Shown: positions 25,731 through 34,719, counted from the first letter of the stretch. The stretch: 39,810 nucleotides of DNA from Gammaproteobacteria bacterium (GCA_021324305.1 JAJPJI010000003.1:1-39810); one strand, 5' to 3'. Translations and numbers: made by a program. The notes: generated by a model not told the origin, from the letters alone.

Positions 25731-25746
25731 TGTTCCATATGAAACA
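25731..25746. promoter_or_regulatory. parS: parS-like centromere site
   Basis: TGTTCCATATGAAACA matches the bacterial parS consensus TGTTNCACGTGAAACA at all defined positions except the central two (TA in place of CG). It lies about 170 bases after the par operon, where plasmid centromeres are often found. The changed centre could give specificity for the plasmid ParB over a chromosomal one. Confidence 0.65.
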
Positions 25747-26097
25747 TGAACTTCGTTTGTGTGGTTCTATGCAATGGAATATTGCCAAATCACAATTTTT
25801 AATTTTCTTCATCCAATTTGACATCTGTATTGATGCGGTTGCGCTGGCGTATGAATATTTCTGATTAGATTGAATCGCTATTACGTTTGACGATGAGAAT
25901 ATAAAACCCAGTCGATTGAGTTGGAATCATTGGCTGATCTGCTTCAAGAGCGGTATAACCCGCAAAAGTCGAGCGCATGGAATTATACTTCGTGGGTCCA
26001 TTAGATTTTTTGCCATTATTTGTAGCCTTGCTTTACTCATAACCCTCTATTTTTATATAATCATTTGAACAAATTAAGATCATAATATGGCCTTCCC

Positions 26098-28317
26098 GTG
26101 AAAAAGTATCATATTTTATTGTCGTGGTTAATCCTGGTTTTTTTAAGCGTGAGTGCAGAAGCAGCTGTGTCTATTCAGGCGCCGGATTCAACATCCCGTG
26201 GTCCGCATCCCGTCGCATCCGGCGAATATCGCTTTCCTGCTGCAATCGATGCAGACGTACTTCCGGATCGGCCAACAGAAATCTGGGCAAAAGTATTTTG
26301 GCCTCGTGATGCTGATTTGAATGCGCCATTGATCGTTATGTTGCATGGCAATCATAGCACTTGCGGCTTTGGAACCCGACCCCGACATGATAACAATGAT
26401 GAATATACAGATACCGGCAAGTGTCCGGAAGGCTATGTCGTCGTACCGAATCATGAAGGTTACAATTATCTAGCAGAAAATTTGGCGTCGTGGGGATATT
26501 GGGTTGTTTCTATCAATACTAACCGTGGCATCAATGGAGCGATGGGAACTAATGATGATCCCGCCTTAATCGCAGCGCGTGGCAGGATGGTATTAAAACA
26601 TCTTTATTTATTGTATCAATGGTCAAATGTCGGTGGCGCACCGGAGTCGCTGGGTTTAGGCAAACAGGGCTTGGTCGGTAAAATTGATTTTACCCGTGTT
26701 GGTCTTTTTGGTCATTCCCGCGGTGGTCAAGGTGTGCGCGCAGCTTATAATTTCTACCTTGATCAAAATAGCTCCTGGCAACAAAAAATTCCCGGATTAA
26801 GGATCAAAGGCATTTATGAGATAGGCGCTACTGATATTCCAATGGGTGATCCAGATACCTGGGAGAAGAATCCTGTTTTCATTGATGCAAATGGCACTGC
26901 CTGGAATCAATTATTGCCTATGTGCGATGCGGATGTTACCGATGCGCAAGGCAGGCTTCCTTTCGAGCGAATGCTGGTCAATCATTCTGAATCGTCAACA
27001 ATCCCAAAATCCTTATACGAAGTTTGGGGTGCCAATCACAACTTTTTCAATACTGAATGGCAAGAATCAGACATGGCAGATGTTTGTCCAGACAGGCGAA
27101 AAATTTTTGATCCTAAGACCTATGAATCTGTTCAACAACAAACAGTCGCACTGGCCAGTGTGCCTGCTTTCTTCAGAAGCCATCTGGCTGCGCAGCAAGA
27201 CGGCGCATATAAACTGAATTTCAACCCGCTGGCTGAGCTGCCAGATATTGTTAACAATACTATTCAAGTTGACCGGGACTTTGTACCAACGCTTGAAGCA
27301 ACCAAGAGTGCCATCGTTGACAATTTTGATCTGGAAACCGGCATCAATAGCTCAGGTAACAATAACCTGGCTCAGAATGTAGAAATAAAACACCGGTTCC
27401 TGGACGAAGAAACTCCAGTGCGTGCCAGTAATCAGCGTATCGCAGCAGTTACCTGGAATACTGCTGGGCCAGGCACATTTTTTGAATCTGTATGGTCACT
27501 GCCACAACAAGGTCGAAATGTATCTGACTATTCGACACTTGATTTCCGAATTGCGCGGGTAGACAGCAAGTTAAACGTCGATCACTGGAGTGAATTTGGT
27601 ATTGCGCTGGAAGATGCCACAGGAAAATTATCCAATATCGTATCGATTGATGATTATACGCTTGTCAATGGTCCAACAAGCTATGATCCGAATGCGGGTA
27701 ACACGGGTGAAGGCCCGGAAGGTGCATACAATCCAGTCATGAAGACAGTGAGAATTCCACTAGGTGATTTTAGAGGCATCGATCTCACTCGTGTGCATGG
27801 CGTACGATTCATATTTAATGAAACGATGTCAGGCGCCATTTATTTGGCCAATATCCGTTTTCAGACAAATAATGGTTTGGATAGCGCGCCAGACACAACC
27901 ATGCGAGCCAAAAAAATGTCTTTGCGCAATCAATTACATGAAGGCATAGCGCGGCAGCAAGTTATCAAGCCAGTGATTGTTCCTGAAAATATGAATTCAA
28001 TTAAATCCATCAGATTTGCCAGCAATAATGCCAGGACTGCGTCATTGACAAGACCAGCGATACCACCCGTCATTGAGATGCGTCTTGCCAGCCAAGTGGC
28101 ATTTCCGGTGACCGACGCTTTGCCAACATTAAATATTGGCAAACAAAAATTTGTATTGAGCCGATATTCTGATCCGGCACAAAAGGAAATGACATTTATT
28201 TTGACAGAAGAACAATATCACAATCTCGATAAATCAAGCGAAATTTCATTGACAAATGGCAAGGTTTGGAAGTTTGGCACGCTTAGTAAATGGCTGCTTA
28301 AACACTCCCTATCATGA
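26098..28317 (+). CDS. Secreted alpha/beta hydrolase with long C-terminal extension
   Basis: A 739-residue exported protein. A GTG start is assumed because it gives a proper signal peptide (MKKYHILLSW onward, cleavage likely after AEA at residue 22); no ribosome-binding site is visible. The hydrolase domain spans about residues 45-385: oxyanion turn MLHGNHSTCG (81-90), nucleophile elbow GHSRGGQG with Ser 207, and a probable catalytic His 314 (GANHNFFN). The Ser-His geometry suits an esterase or lipase; the substrate is unknown. The remaining 350 residues are beta-rich and resemble a carbohydrate-binding jelly roll (roughly 400-600) followed by an unassigned part. The gene converges with a second secreted protein after 27 bases. 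Confidence 0.82.
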   Translation: MKKYHILLSWLILVFLSVSAEAAVSIQAPDSTSRGPHPVASGEYRFPAAIDADVLPDRPTEIWAKVFWPRDADLNAPLIVMLHGNHSTCGFGTRPRHDNNDEYTDTGKCPEGYVVVPNHEGYNYLAENLASWGYWVVSINTNRGINGAMGTNDDPALIAARGRMVLKHLYLLYQWSNVGGAPESLGLGKQGLVGKIDFTRVGLFGHSRGGQGVRAAYNFYLDQNSSWQQKIPGLRIKGIYEIGATDIPMGDPDTWEKNPVFIDANGTAWNQLLPMCDADVTDAQGRLPFERMLVNHSESSTIPKSLYEVWGANHNFFNTEWQESDMADVCPDRRKIFDPKTYESVQQQTVALASVPAFFRSHLAAQQDGAYKLNFNPLAELPDIVNNTIQVDRDFVPTLEATKSAIVDNFDLETGINSSGNNNLAQNVEIKHRFLDEETPVRASNQRIAAVTWNTAGPGTFFESVWSLPQQGRNVSDYSTLDFRIARVDSKLNVDHWSEFGIALEDATGKLSNIVSIDDYTLVNGPTSYDPNAGNTGEGPEGAYNPVMKTVRIPLGDFRGIDLTRVHGVRFIFNETMSGAIYLANIRFQTNNGLDSAPDTTMRAKKMSLRNQLHEGIARQQVIKPVIVPENMNSIKSIRFASNNARTASLTRPAIPPVIEMRLASQVAFPVTDALPTLNIGKQKFVLSRYSDPAQKEMTFILTEEQYHNLDKSSEISLTNGKVWKFGTLSKWLLKHSLS

Positions 28318-28344
28318 TTTTTTCGCCAGCGATAAGGTTTCAGC

Positions 28345-29094
28345 TTATTCAAGAGCCATGGGACCACGTGGCGGACTGATGTTAATAAATGCATCCTTGC
28401 GGCAAATGAATTGCGCACTGGTAAACTTCACGCCGTCTTTTTCAGCCGAGATTGTATAAGGCTCATCCCGTGGCGGGAGATTATAAAAGCCCACGCCGCC
28501 ATCGCGGGTAGTCAGGGTGAGTCCCTTGGTAAATGGGTTTGTTTTTCCCTTTAATGGTCCTTCGGTAAAAATATCAAAATAAAATGGCACTTCATTCACA
28601 TACGGAGTTAATGTGATTTTGGCACCAGGCTCTCCCTGTTCATCATCATCCATGGTTTTACCAAAAGCGGTGACGGTGGTGACAACATGACAACTGTTTT
28701 TATCGAAATTGACGCCAATGATTGTTGCCAGCAAATAATAGGTTTCAATAGAAGGAACCTGAAAAGTGATGTTATCGTGGGGCCCGGTCAAGCCGCCGGA
28801 TGGAACAATGGTTGTACCGGATTGCGTGGTCTTGTATCCCCATTTTTCAAAAACAAGAGTGATAGGTTTTCCCACAGGATACAAGAAGGGTCCAAACCGG
28901 CCATGGCTGTCTGTTTTTAATTGTAATCCTGTCTCCAGTACCGTGATGGTGCCGTCAGAAATTTCGGTTCCGGTGATGAATGAACGTGCGAACCCTGAAA
29001 CGGGAGCGAAATCATCTTTACCTGCAAACGAATTCGATGTCAGGCACAGCGTTGATGCAATTAAAAGTGCAAGTTTGCGGACGGAGAGAGCCAT
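28345..29094 (-). CDS. Secreted protein with carboxypeptidase-regulatory-like beta-sandwich
   Basis: A protein of about 249 residues with a signal peptide (MALSVRK, hydrophobic core, cleavage near NSFA-G). The frame is open to an ATG at 29112. The ATG at 29094 is preferred, since AGGA lies 10 bases upstream of it and none lies before the first ATG. The mature N-terminal part (VSGFARSFITGTEISDGTITV ... TDSHGRFGPF) is typical of transthyretin-like carboxypeptidase regulatory domains. A second, similar segment near the C-terminus ends with GVGFYNLPPRDEPYTISAEKDG. Two Cys in the mature part may form a disulfide. It is likely periplasmic or secreted. The function is unknown. Confidence 0.72.
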   Translation of the reverse strand: MALSVRKLALLIASTLCLTSNSFAGKDDFAPVSGFARSFITGTEISDGTITVLETGLQLKTDSHGRFGPFLYPVGKPITLVFEKWGYKTTQSGTTIVPSGGLTGPHDNITFQVPSIETYYLLATIIGVNFDKNSCHVVTTVTAFGKTMDDDEQGEPGAKITLTPYVNEVPFYFDIFTEGPLKGKTNPFTKGLTLTTRDGGVGFYNLPPRDEPYTISAEKDGVKFTSAQFICRKDAFINISPPRGPMALE

Positions 29095-29337
29095 GACCAT
29101 ATAATCCTTCATAGTGATATTAAATATAAAACTATAACATGAATAGCAGGTTTGATAACCGGGTTTTGGCTATTTCTGTAAAAACATGTCACTGGATCAA
29201 CTATGACATTGATACGGCTTTGTAGTTATACATGATTAAATCAGATAATAACTACAGTCCAGTATGGAATTAATCTAATAAAGATTATGTTATGAAGCAG
29301 GAACAAAGCTTGCTTTGGGAATTCGCTATTTCCAACT

Positions 29338-29387
29338 CTGAACGTGACCCGGATGCTTAGCCAACACCCGGGCTCTCAGCGGTTCAG
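29338..29387. repeat. Nested inverted repeats after the first outer-membrane gene
   Basis: CTGAAC (29338-29343) pairs with GTTCAG (29382-29387), and inside them CCCGG (29348-29352) pairs with CCGGG (29368-29372). The structure lies a few bases past the stop codon of the minus-strand gene at 29392. It has no T-run, so it is better seen as a 3'-end stem or a regulatory structure than as a classical terminator. Confidence 0.4.
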
Positions 29388-29391
29388 AACA

Positions 29392-30705
29392 CTATTCATT
29401 TCTTGTGTCAATTGGGATGGTAAATCTGCTTGAAGCGGAACTGCAGCCATTGCTGGCTGTGACAGTGACAGTAAAGGTTTCTGTACTGTCAACTGCTGTG
29501 GTTACATGAATCACACCAGCGGAGTCAATTGTCACGGCGTTTCCATCCGCATCCGGTGAGACAGGTACGGTGGTCAATGAATATGTGATATTGCTGCCGC
29601 TAAAGTTGCTCGCAACAGAAAATGATCCATCACCCCTAAATGTGCCTTGATCCGGGATAGGCGATACCAGACGGACATCAGCAGTACATGTATTGGTGAC
29701 CCTTTCATCAACGATTGCCAATACTTGCGGCATATACACAGCTGGATCAGCTGTCCATGCCAGTAGATTATCGTTGATTGGCTGCGAAACCATTTCTGCC
29801 TTGAGGTCGGCTTCTCCTTTGAGATTGGCTGGGATCATGACCGGGCAGCGTTGATCGAGGAAATAGTTTGCGCTTAGCCCAAGATTCCAGGTATTCGGCA
29901 AGGTGTTTTTACCAACAGTGTAATCACCAAACAAACCCAGGGTCCAGTCACCATAAAATGGTACATGGTTCCAGTCCAGGTTGGCTGCGTAATTATTGAA
30001 TGGCTGACGAACGGCAGCTGAAGCACCCAAATCAATATTATCAGTGAGTGCCTGGTTCAATTTCAGTGTGCCTCCCAATCCTTTTGCATCCTCATTGGGA
30101 GCATTTCTCGTATCGTAACGGACGTTGTCATAATTGATTTCCGCACCGACTCTGCCGCCATTCCAGGGTGCAATGGAAATACCCGGACTGACGCCTGCTG
30201 CATTGGATCCGGCAATACGGCGGCTATCAACAAAAGAAGTCACGAAGCCCTGACTATTGACGTATGTGCCGGTGATGTCATTCAATGTTTTGCTTGGAGC
30301 ATGGGAAAAGTACCCGCTTATGCCAAGCTGCGGTTTGTAGCTATTGTCCACAAATTCGTATTGATAAGCTGCACCGACAGCACCTTGATTGACCCATTGA
30401 TTGGTATCTCCCGAAAAAAATGCGTAAGTAATCTTTTGCCATAGATATTCCGCGGAAATTTTGAATAACTGATTTTCAGCAAGTTTGAAACCGATAGTAC
30501 CGCCTACACGAAAATTTTTGATACCTGCTTCGCCAGCTAATGAATACGCAGTCGAGTTATTGAGCGTGCTGGTATATCCAAGGCGGGCTGTTGGGCCTAA
30601 AAACGTGGTCGGGTTATCTGTGTTAGGTATGCTTGATGCGCAGACGATACTGACACTTGCAAGTGTACTGCTGATCGCGATGGCTAATTTGGACAGCCGC
30701 TTCAT
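29392..30705 (-). CDS. Outer-membrane-type beta-barrel protein with Ig-like C-terminus (paralogue 1)
   Basis: A 437-residue member of a five-gene tandem family. The signal peptide starts MKRLSKLAIAIS and is cleaved near CAS. The conserved N-terminal motif is PNTDNPTTFLGPTARLGYTS. Alternating beta-strands with aromatic ends follow to about residue 290 (AAVRQPFNNYAANLDW, YGDWTLGLFGDYTVGKNTLP), consistent with a barrel of 10-14 strands. The motif LLAWTADPAVYMPQVLAI closes the barrel part. The last 95 residues form an Ig/cadherin-like domain (FSGSNITYSL ... VTVTASNGCSS) of the He_PIG type. The ATG at 30705 is chosen over 30729 because ACGGAGG lies 8 bases upstream. I do not recognise a named porin family. 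Confidence 0.85.
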   Translation of the reverse strand: MKRLSKLAIAISSTLASVSIVCASSIPNTDNPTTFLGPTARLGYTSTLNNSTAYSLAGEAGIKNFRVGGTIGFKLAENQLFKISAEYLWQKITYAFFSGDTNQWVNQGAVGAAYQYEFVDNSYKPQLGISGYFSHAPSKTLNDITGTYVNSQGFVTSFVDSRRIAGSNAAGVSPGISIAPWNGGRVGAEINYDNVRYDTRNAPNEDAKGLGGTLKLNQALTDNIDLGASAAVRQPFNNYAANLDWNHVPFYGDWTLGLFGDYTVGKNTLPNTWNLGLSANYFLDQRCPVMIPANLKGEADLKAEMVSQPINDNLLAWTADPAVYMPQVLAIVDERVTNTCTADVRLVSPIPDQGTFRGDGSFSVASNFSGSNITYSLTTVPVSPDADGNAVTIDSAGVIHVTTAVDSTETFTVTVTASNGCSSASSRFTIPIDTRNE

Positions 30706-30761
30706 GACAATGCCTCCGTGCTTTAGCATGAAATTACCATGATAAGTTAAATATTATAAAA

Positions 30762-30799
30762 AAACAAAAAAAGACTGGTCAGTGATTAATGAGCCAGTC
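30762..30799 (-). terminator. Rho-independent terminator after paralogue 2
   Basis: On the minus strand GACTGG and CCAGTC form a stem (30799-30794 with 30778-30773), extended inward by TCA/TGA, followed directly by TTTTTTTG. It lies just after the stop codon of the gene at 30808-32124 and insulates it from paralogue 1. Confidence 0.75.
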
Positions 30800-30807
30800 A
30801 GAATAAC

Positions 30808-32124
30808 TTAATCATTATTGATGGTGACATCAAACGTGGTTGAAACAGAACTGCAGCCGTTCGCTGCTGTAACGGTGATTGCATATGTCGCGTTGGCGCC
30901 TGTTGAGGTGGTGTCCAGTGTGACAGCGCCGGTTGATTTGTTGATAGAAAAGAGTTGATCAGGCGGTGGAATGTCACTTCCAGAAACCGGCACAACCGAC
31001 ATCGAGTAGATGAGATTATTACCGCTAAAGTGCGTGGGTGAATTAAAGGTAAATACACCGGAAGTATTGATCACTGGCGGGTTAGGAATAGGCATTACTA
31101 CGCGGACGTTTCCGATGCCATTACAACTGCTATCAGCGATAGCCAATACCTGTGGCATATAAACAGCAGGATTAGCAGTCCAGGCCAGGAGAGTATCCGA
31201 GATTGGCTGTGGAATTCTTTCTGCCTTGATATCTCTCTCACCCTTCACGACTGATACCATGTGAGGAGCACGCTGATCCAGGAAGTAATCCGCACTTATC
31301 CCAACGTTCCAGGTATCAGGCAACGTATTTTTACCGACGTTATAGTCGCCAAACAGACCCAGGGTCCAGTCACCATAATATTGTATATGGTCAAAATTCA
31401 GGTCAGCTGCATAGTTGTTAAAAGGTTGCCGGACGGCAGCTGCAACATTCACACTAACATTATCAGTAATTATCTGGCCAATCTTTATGGTTCCGCCTAA
31501 TCCTTTCGCATCTTCATTTATGCCGCTGTTATCAGTATCATAACGGACATTATCATAATTGAGTTCTGCACCTATTTTTCCGCCTGTCCACGGCGAGATT
31601 GTTATCCCTGGGCTGATCCCATTGCTATTCGATCCGGCGATACGTCGATGATCGTTATAAAATACAGTATTTCCAAATGGATCAAGATATGTGCCTGACA
31701 CGGTGCTCAGGGTTTTGCTGGGGGCATAGGATATATAAGCGCTCAGATCGAATTGCGGGTGATAAGGATATTCCAGATCATATTGGTAAGCGGCACCGAG
31801 TGCACCCTGATTGACCCATTGTTCGGAGTCGCCAGAGAAGAAAGCAAAATTGATTTTTTGCCATAGGTATTCGGCAGAAATTTTGAAACGCTGGTTATCC
31901 GCAAGCTTCCAGCCCAATGTACCTCCTATACGGAAATTTCTAAGGCCAGCTTCACCAGCAAGCGAGTATGCTGAGGTGTCTGTCATGCTGCTGGTATATC
32001 CCAGTCTGACGGTTGGTCCCAGGAAGGTTGTAGGCGTATCGGTATTGGGAACACTTGTTGCGTTGGCTGAACTTAAACACAACAACGTGCTGCCAAGCGC
32101 AGCAAGTTTAGAAAGCGTTTTCAT
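30808..32124 (-). CDS. Outer-membrane-type beta-barrel protein with Ig-like C-terminus (paralogue 2)
   Basis: A 438-residue paralogue with the same order of parts: signal peptide (MKTLSKLAALGSTLLCLSSANA), NTDTPTTFLGPTVRLGYTS, barrel strands, the segment AGSNSNGISPGITISPWTGG, RQPFNNYAADL, YYGDWTLGLFGDYNVGKNTLP, then LLAWTANPAVYMPQVLAI. The C-terminal 100 residues are an Ig-like domain (FSGNNLIYSMS ... FSINKSTGAVTL ... VTAANGCSS). The conserved Cys in NGC may pair with the Cys after the barrel motif (SSCNGIG). The start has GGAGA at normal spacing and the shared leader GCACGGAG. A terminator follows, so it is probably transcribed alone. Confidence 0.86.
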   Translation of the reverse strand: MKTLSKLAALGSTLLCLSSANATSVPNTDTPTTFLGPTVRLGYTSSMTDTSAYSLAGEAGLRNFRIGGTLGWKLADNQRFKISAEYLWQKINFAFFSGDSEQWVNQGALGAAYQYDLEYPYHPQFDLSAYISYAPSKTLSTVSGTYLDPFGNTVFYNDHRRIAGSNSNGISPGITISPWTGGKIGAELNYDNVRYDTDNSGINEDAKGLGGTIKIGQIITDNVSVNVAAAVRQPFNNYAADLNFDHIQYYGDWTLGLFGDYNVGKNTLPDTWNVGISADYFLDQRAPHMVSVVKGERDIKAERIPQPISDTLLAWTANPAVYMPQVLAIADSSCNGIGNVRVVMPIPNPPVINTSGVFTFNSPTHFSGNNLIYSMSVVPVSGSDIPPPDQLFSINKSTGAVTLDTTSTGANATYAITVTAANGCSSVSTTFDVTINND

Positions 32125-32227
32125 GATGTCTCCGTGCCTGATTCAATATGCATTTCCATATGTAATGCGGTATAGATAAGAGTTTGTTTAGTGTGACAAA
32201 GATTCGCAGGAAACTCCATCTCTCAAT

Positions 32228-32266
32228 AAAAAAGCCCGCTGTTGTAGTACAGCGGGCTTTTTTTGG
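32228..32266. terminator. Bidirectional Rho-independent terminator after paralogue 3
   Basis: AGCCCGCTGT (32233-32242) and ACAGCGGGCT (32249-32258) form a perfect 10-bp stem with a 6-base loop, flanked by an A-run on the left and a T-run on the right. On the minus strand it ends the gene at 32275. Confidence 0.88.
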
Positions 32267-32274
32267 CTGATTTA

Positions 32275-33600
32275 TTAATCGTTACCAATGGTAACTTCAA
32301 ACGTTGTTGTGACCGATCTGCACCCGTTGGAAGCAGTGACAGCAAGGGAGTAAACCGTAGCTGTTGCTGTATTCGCAACCAATGTCACAGCGCCTGTATT
32401 TTTATCGATGGAGAAGATCGAATTGACAGGAGGAGGATTGGGGTTTCCAGTCGAAAGTATAGTTCCAGACAGGGAGTAAGTCAGGTTACTTCCAGCAAAA
32501 TGCGATGGCGAGTTAAATACATGTGAGTTGCTGTCGCTAATTGTGGCGTTTGGTATGGGGCTCAGCAGAGTCACATCACCCAGTCCTTTACAGGTGTTAT
32601 CCACGACGGCCAATACTTGTGGCATGTAAACAGCCGGATCTGCTGTCCAGGCAAGTAAGTTATCAGAAATAGGCTGTGGTACCATTTCTGCCTTGAGATC
32701 TCGTTCGCCTTTCAGATTCGCAGGAACCATGGCTGGGCAGCGTCGATCCACAGAATAATCCACACTTACGCCTACATTCCAGGTGTTTGGGAGTGTATCT
32801 TTTCCAGAAGTATAATCGCCAAACAATCCCAGAGACCAGTCCCCGTAATACTGCAAATTGTTCCAGTTCACATTAGCGGCATAGTTATTGAATGGCTGAC
32901 GTATGGCAGCTGATGCACCTACCGCAATATTATTCGTGAGGTTTTGTCCAATCTTGATAGTTCCGCCAAATCCTTGGGCATCTTCGTTGATGGCGTTATG
33001 ACTGGTATCATAACGGACGTCATCATAATTCAGTTCAGCACCAATTTTTCCACCTTGCCAGGGATTAATCGTGATACCCGGGCTGATGCCTGCGCCATTT
33101 GAACCGGCAATGCGCCGGTTATCAACATAAACCACAGTGGTTCCATTGGAGGTAACATAAGAACCGTTTACTGTGCTCAAGTTTTTACTTGGAGCATGCG
33201 ATATATAAGCGCTAAGGTCTAGTTGAGGATTAAAAGTCCATCCGCCCAGGTCATATTGATAGGCAGCACCAAGCGCACCCTGGTTGACCCATTGGTCAGA
33301 GTTTCCGGAAAAAAATGCATAGGTAATTTTTTGTGATAAATATTCAGCCGAGATTTTAAACCGCTGGTTATCAGCCAACTTCACGCCTATTGTTCCACCG
33401 ACACGTAAATTTCTAAGACCGGCTTCTCCTAAAAGCGAGAATGCTGTCGTATCAGTGATGGTGCTGGTATATCCCACTCTGGCTGTGGGGCCGAGAAAGG
33501 TAGTTGGTTCATCTGTGTTGGGAACATTTGTTGAGTGAGCGGCGCTCAAGCATACGATTGTGCTGCCAAGTGCAATTGCTAACCTAGAAAGCCTTTTCAT
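32275..33600 (-). CDS. Outer-membrane-type beta-barrel protein with Ig-like C-terminus (paralogue 3)
   Basis: A 441-residue paralogue. The signal peptide starts MKRLSRLAIALGS and is cleaved near AHS. It has NTDEPTTFLGPTARVGYTS, a barrel region with AGSNGAGISPGITINPWQGG and AAIRQPFNNYAANVNW, the closing motif LLAWTADPAVYMPQVLAV, and an Ig-like C-terminal domain with the clearest cadherin/He_PIG pattern (FAGSNLTYSLS ... FSIDKNTGAVTL ... LAVTASNGC). The ATG at 33600 is preferred to 33630, because CGGAGG lies 6 bases upstream and the signal peptide then begins correctly. It is closest to paralogue 2 by eye, suggesting a recent tandem duplication. Its own terminator follows. Confidence 0.86.
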   Translation of the reverse strand: MKRLSRLAIALGSTIVCLSAAHSTNVPNTDEPTTFLGPTARVGYTSTITDTTAFSLLGEAGLRNLRVGGTIGVKLADNQRFKISAEYLSQKITYAFFSGNSDQWVNQGALGAAYQYDLGGWTFNPQLDLSAYISHAPSKNLSTVNGSYVTSNGTTVVYVDNRRIAGSNGAGISPGITINPWQGGKIGAELNYDDVRYDTSHNAINEDAQGFGGTIKIGQNLTNNIAVGASAAIRQPFNNYAANVNWNNLQYYGDWSLGLFGDYTSGKDTLPNTWNVGVSVDYSVDRRCPAMVPANLKGERDLKAEMVPQPISDNLLAWTADPAVYMPQVLAVVDNTCKGLGDVTLLSPIPNATISDSNSHVFNSPSHFAGSNLTYSLSGTILSTGNPNPPPVNSIFSIDKNTGAVTLVANTATATVYSLAVTASNGCRSVTTTFEVTIGND

Positions 33601-33711
33601 TTCGCCTCCGTGCGATTCTTGTTTCCACATTGACTTTTTAATATAGATGAAGCATTCAGCAAATGCAAAGATATATGCTGCATCTCTGAATAATAGAGTT
33701 AACTGATTTTA

Positions 33712-34719
33712 TCAATCCAGCGTTACTTGTTCATCGGTAATTGATAAAACCTGCGGCAGATAAACCGCAGGCGTGGCCGTCCATTCCATCAACGCATCTT
33801 TGATGGGTTGCGAAACTGGCAGCTCGCCCTTCAGGCTTGGTGTGACCGTTTCGTGCCGACGATCCAGCATCCAGTCAATGCTGATGCCGGCATCATAGGT
33901 GGTTGGAAGGGTCCGCTTCCCAGCGGTATACTCGCCAAATAATCCAAATATCCAGAATCCATAGCCAGGAGTAGTGGACCAGCTCAAACTGGCAGCAAAA
34001 TTATTGAATGGCTGGCGGAATGCTGCCAAGAGGTCCAAGCCAATTCTATCTGTCATTTTCTGTTTAAGGCGCAGTGTGCCGCCGAATCCATTGGTATCTT
34101 CTCGTGTCGGAAAATAATTTTTGTCGTAAAAAATCTTGTCATAATTCACTTCTGCGCTCATTTTACCATTTAGCCAGGGTACAAAGGTGATTCCTGGGCT
34201 GACGCCTAAACCGTTCGAGCCTGTCGTACGTCTGTTGTCTGTGAAATTCTGGGTCACTCCTTGTGGATTCACAAAAAGACCTAGCAAAATTCCTGTGGTT
34301 TTGCTGGGTGAGTGAGAAAGGAATCCATTAAAATCGAGTTGGGGTTTCATGCGATAATCCCCGAGATCGTATTGATAGGCGGCGCCGATCATACCTTGTT
34401 GAGACCATTGATCGACATCACCTGCAAAAAATGCATAGGTAATTCTTTGCCACAGATAATCAGCGGTGACTTTGAAGCGCTGGTTGTCACCGATATTCCA
34501 GCCAATTGTTCCACCCAGGCGAAAATTTTTTGCTCCGGCTTCCCCATTGATAGAAAATGCCGAGGCAGTACCAATGTTACTGGTCAAGCCTAGCATGGCC
34601 GTTGGGCCGAGAAAGGTTTTGGGGTTATCTGTATTTGGAATTGAATTCGAAGAATGTGCTGTTCCCGCGCATAATATTGTGCTCAGTATAGAAATGGTGA
34701 CAGTGGAAATTTTTTTCAT
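33712..34719 (-). CDS. Outer-membrane-type beta-barrel protein without Ig domain (paralogue 4)
   Basis: A 335-residue paralogue with signal peptide (MKKISTVTISILSTILCAG), NTDNPKTFLGPTAMLGLTS, barrel strands, TGSNGLGVSPGITFVPWLNG, FRQPFNNFAASLSW and the closing motif LMEWTATPAVYLPQVLSI. It stops nine residues after that motif, so it lacks the C-terminal Ig-like domain of paralogues 1-3. It is more diverged than they are. Cys is nearly absent from the mature protein. GGAG precedes the ATG in the family leader. The natural end at the same motif argues for a real domain boundary and not a truncation. Confidence 0.85.
   Translation of the reverse strand: MKKISTVTISILSTILCAGTAHSSNSIPNTDNPKTFLGPTAMLGLTSNIGTASAFSINGEAGAKNFRLGGTIGWNIGDNQRFKVTADYLWQRITYAFFAGDVDQWSQQGMIGAAYQYDLGDYRMKPQLDFNGFLSHSPSKTTGILLGLFVNPQGVTQNFTDNRRTTGSNGLGVSPGITFVPWLNGKMSAEVNYDKIFYDKNYFPTREDTNGFGGTLRLKQKMTDRIGLDLLAAFRQPFNNFAASLSWSTTPGYGFWIFGLFGEYTAGKRTLPTTYDAGISIDWMLDRRHETVTPSLKGELPVSQPIKDALMEWTATPAVYLPQVLSITDEQVTLD

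Larger units (their letters stand above)
25562..26097. other. 536-base intergenic region at the replicon edge
   Basis: Besides the inverted iteron pair and the parS-like site, this AT-rich stretch has no intact gene. A 28-codon fragment in plus frame (25918-26001, beginning ELESLADLLQERYNPQ) reads like natural coding sequence but lacks a start and is closed by stops, so it may be the remnant of a decayed gene. The region forms the boundary between the plasmid-type module and the secreted hydrolase gene. Confidence 0.45.
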
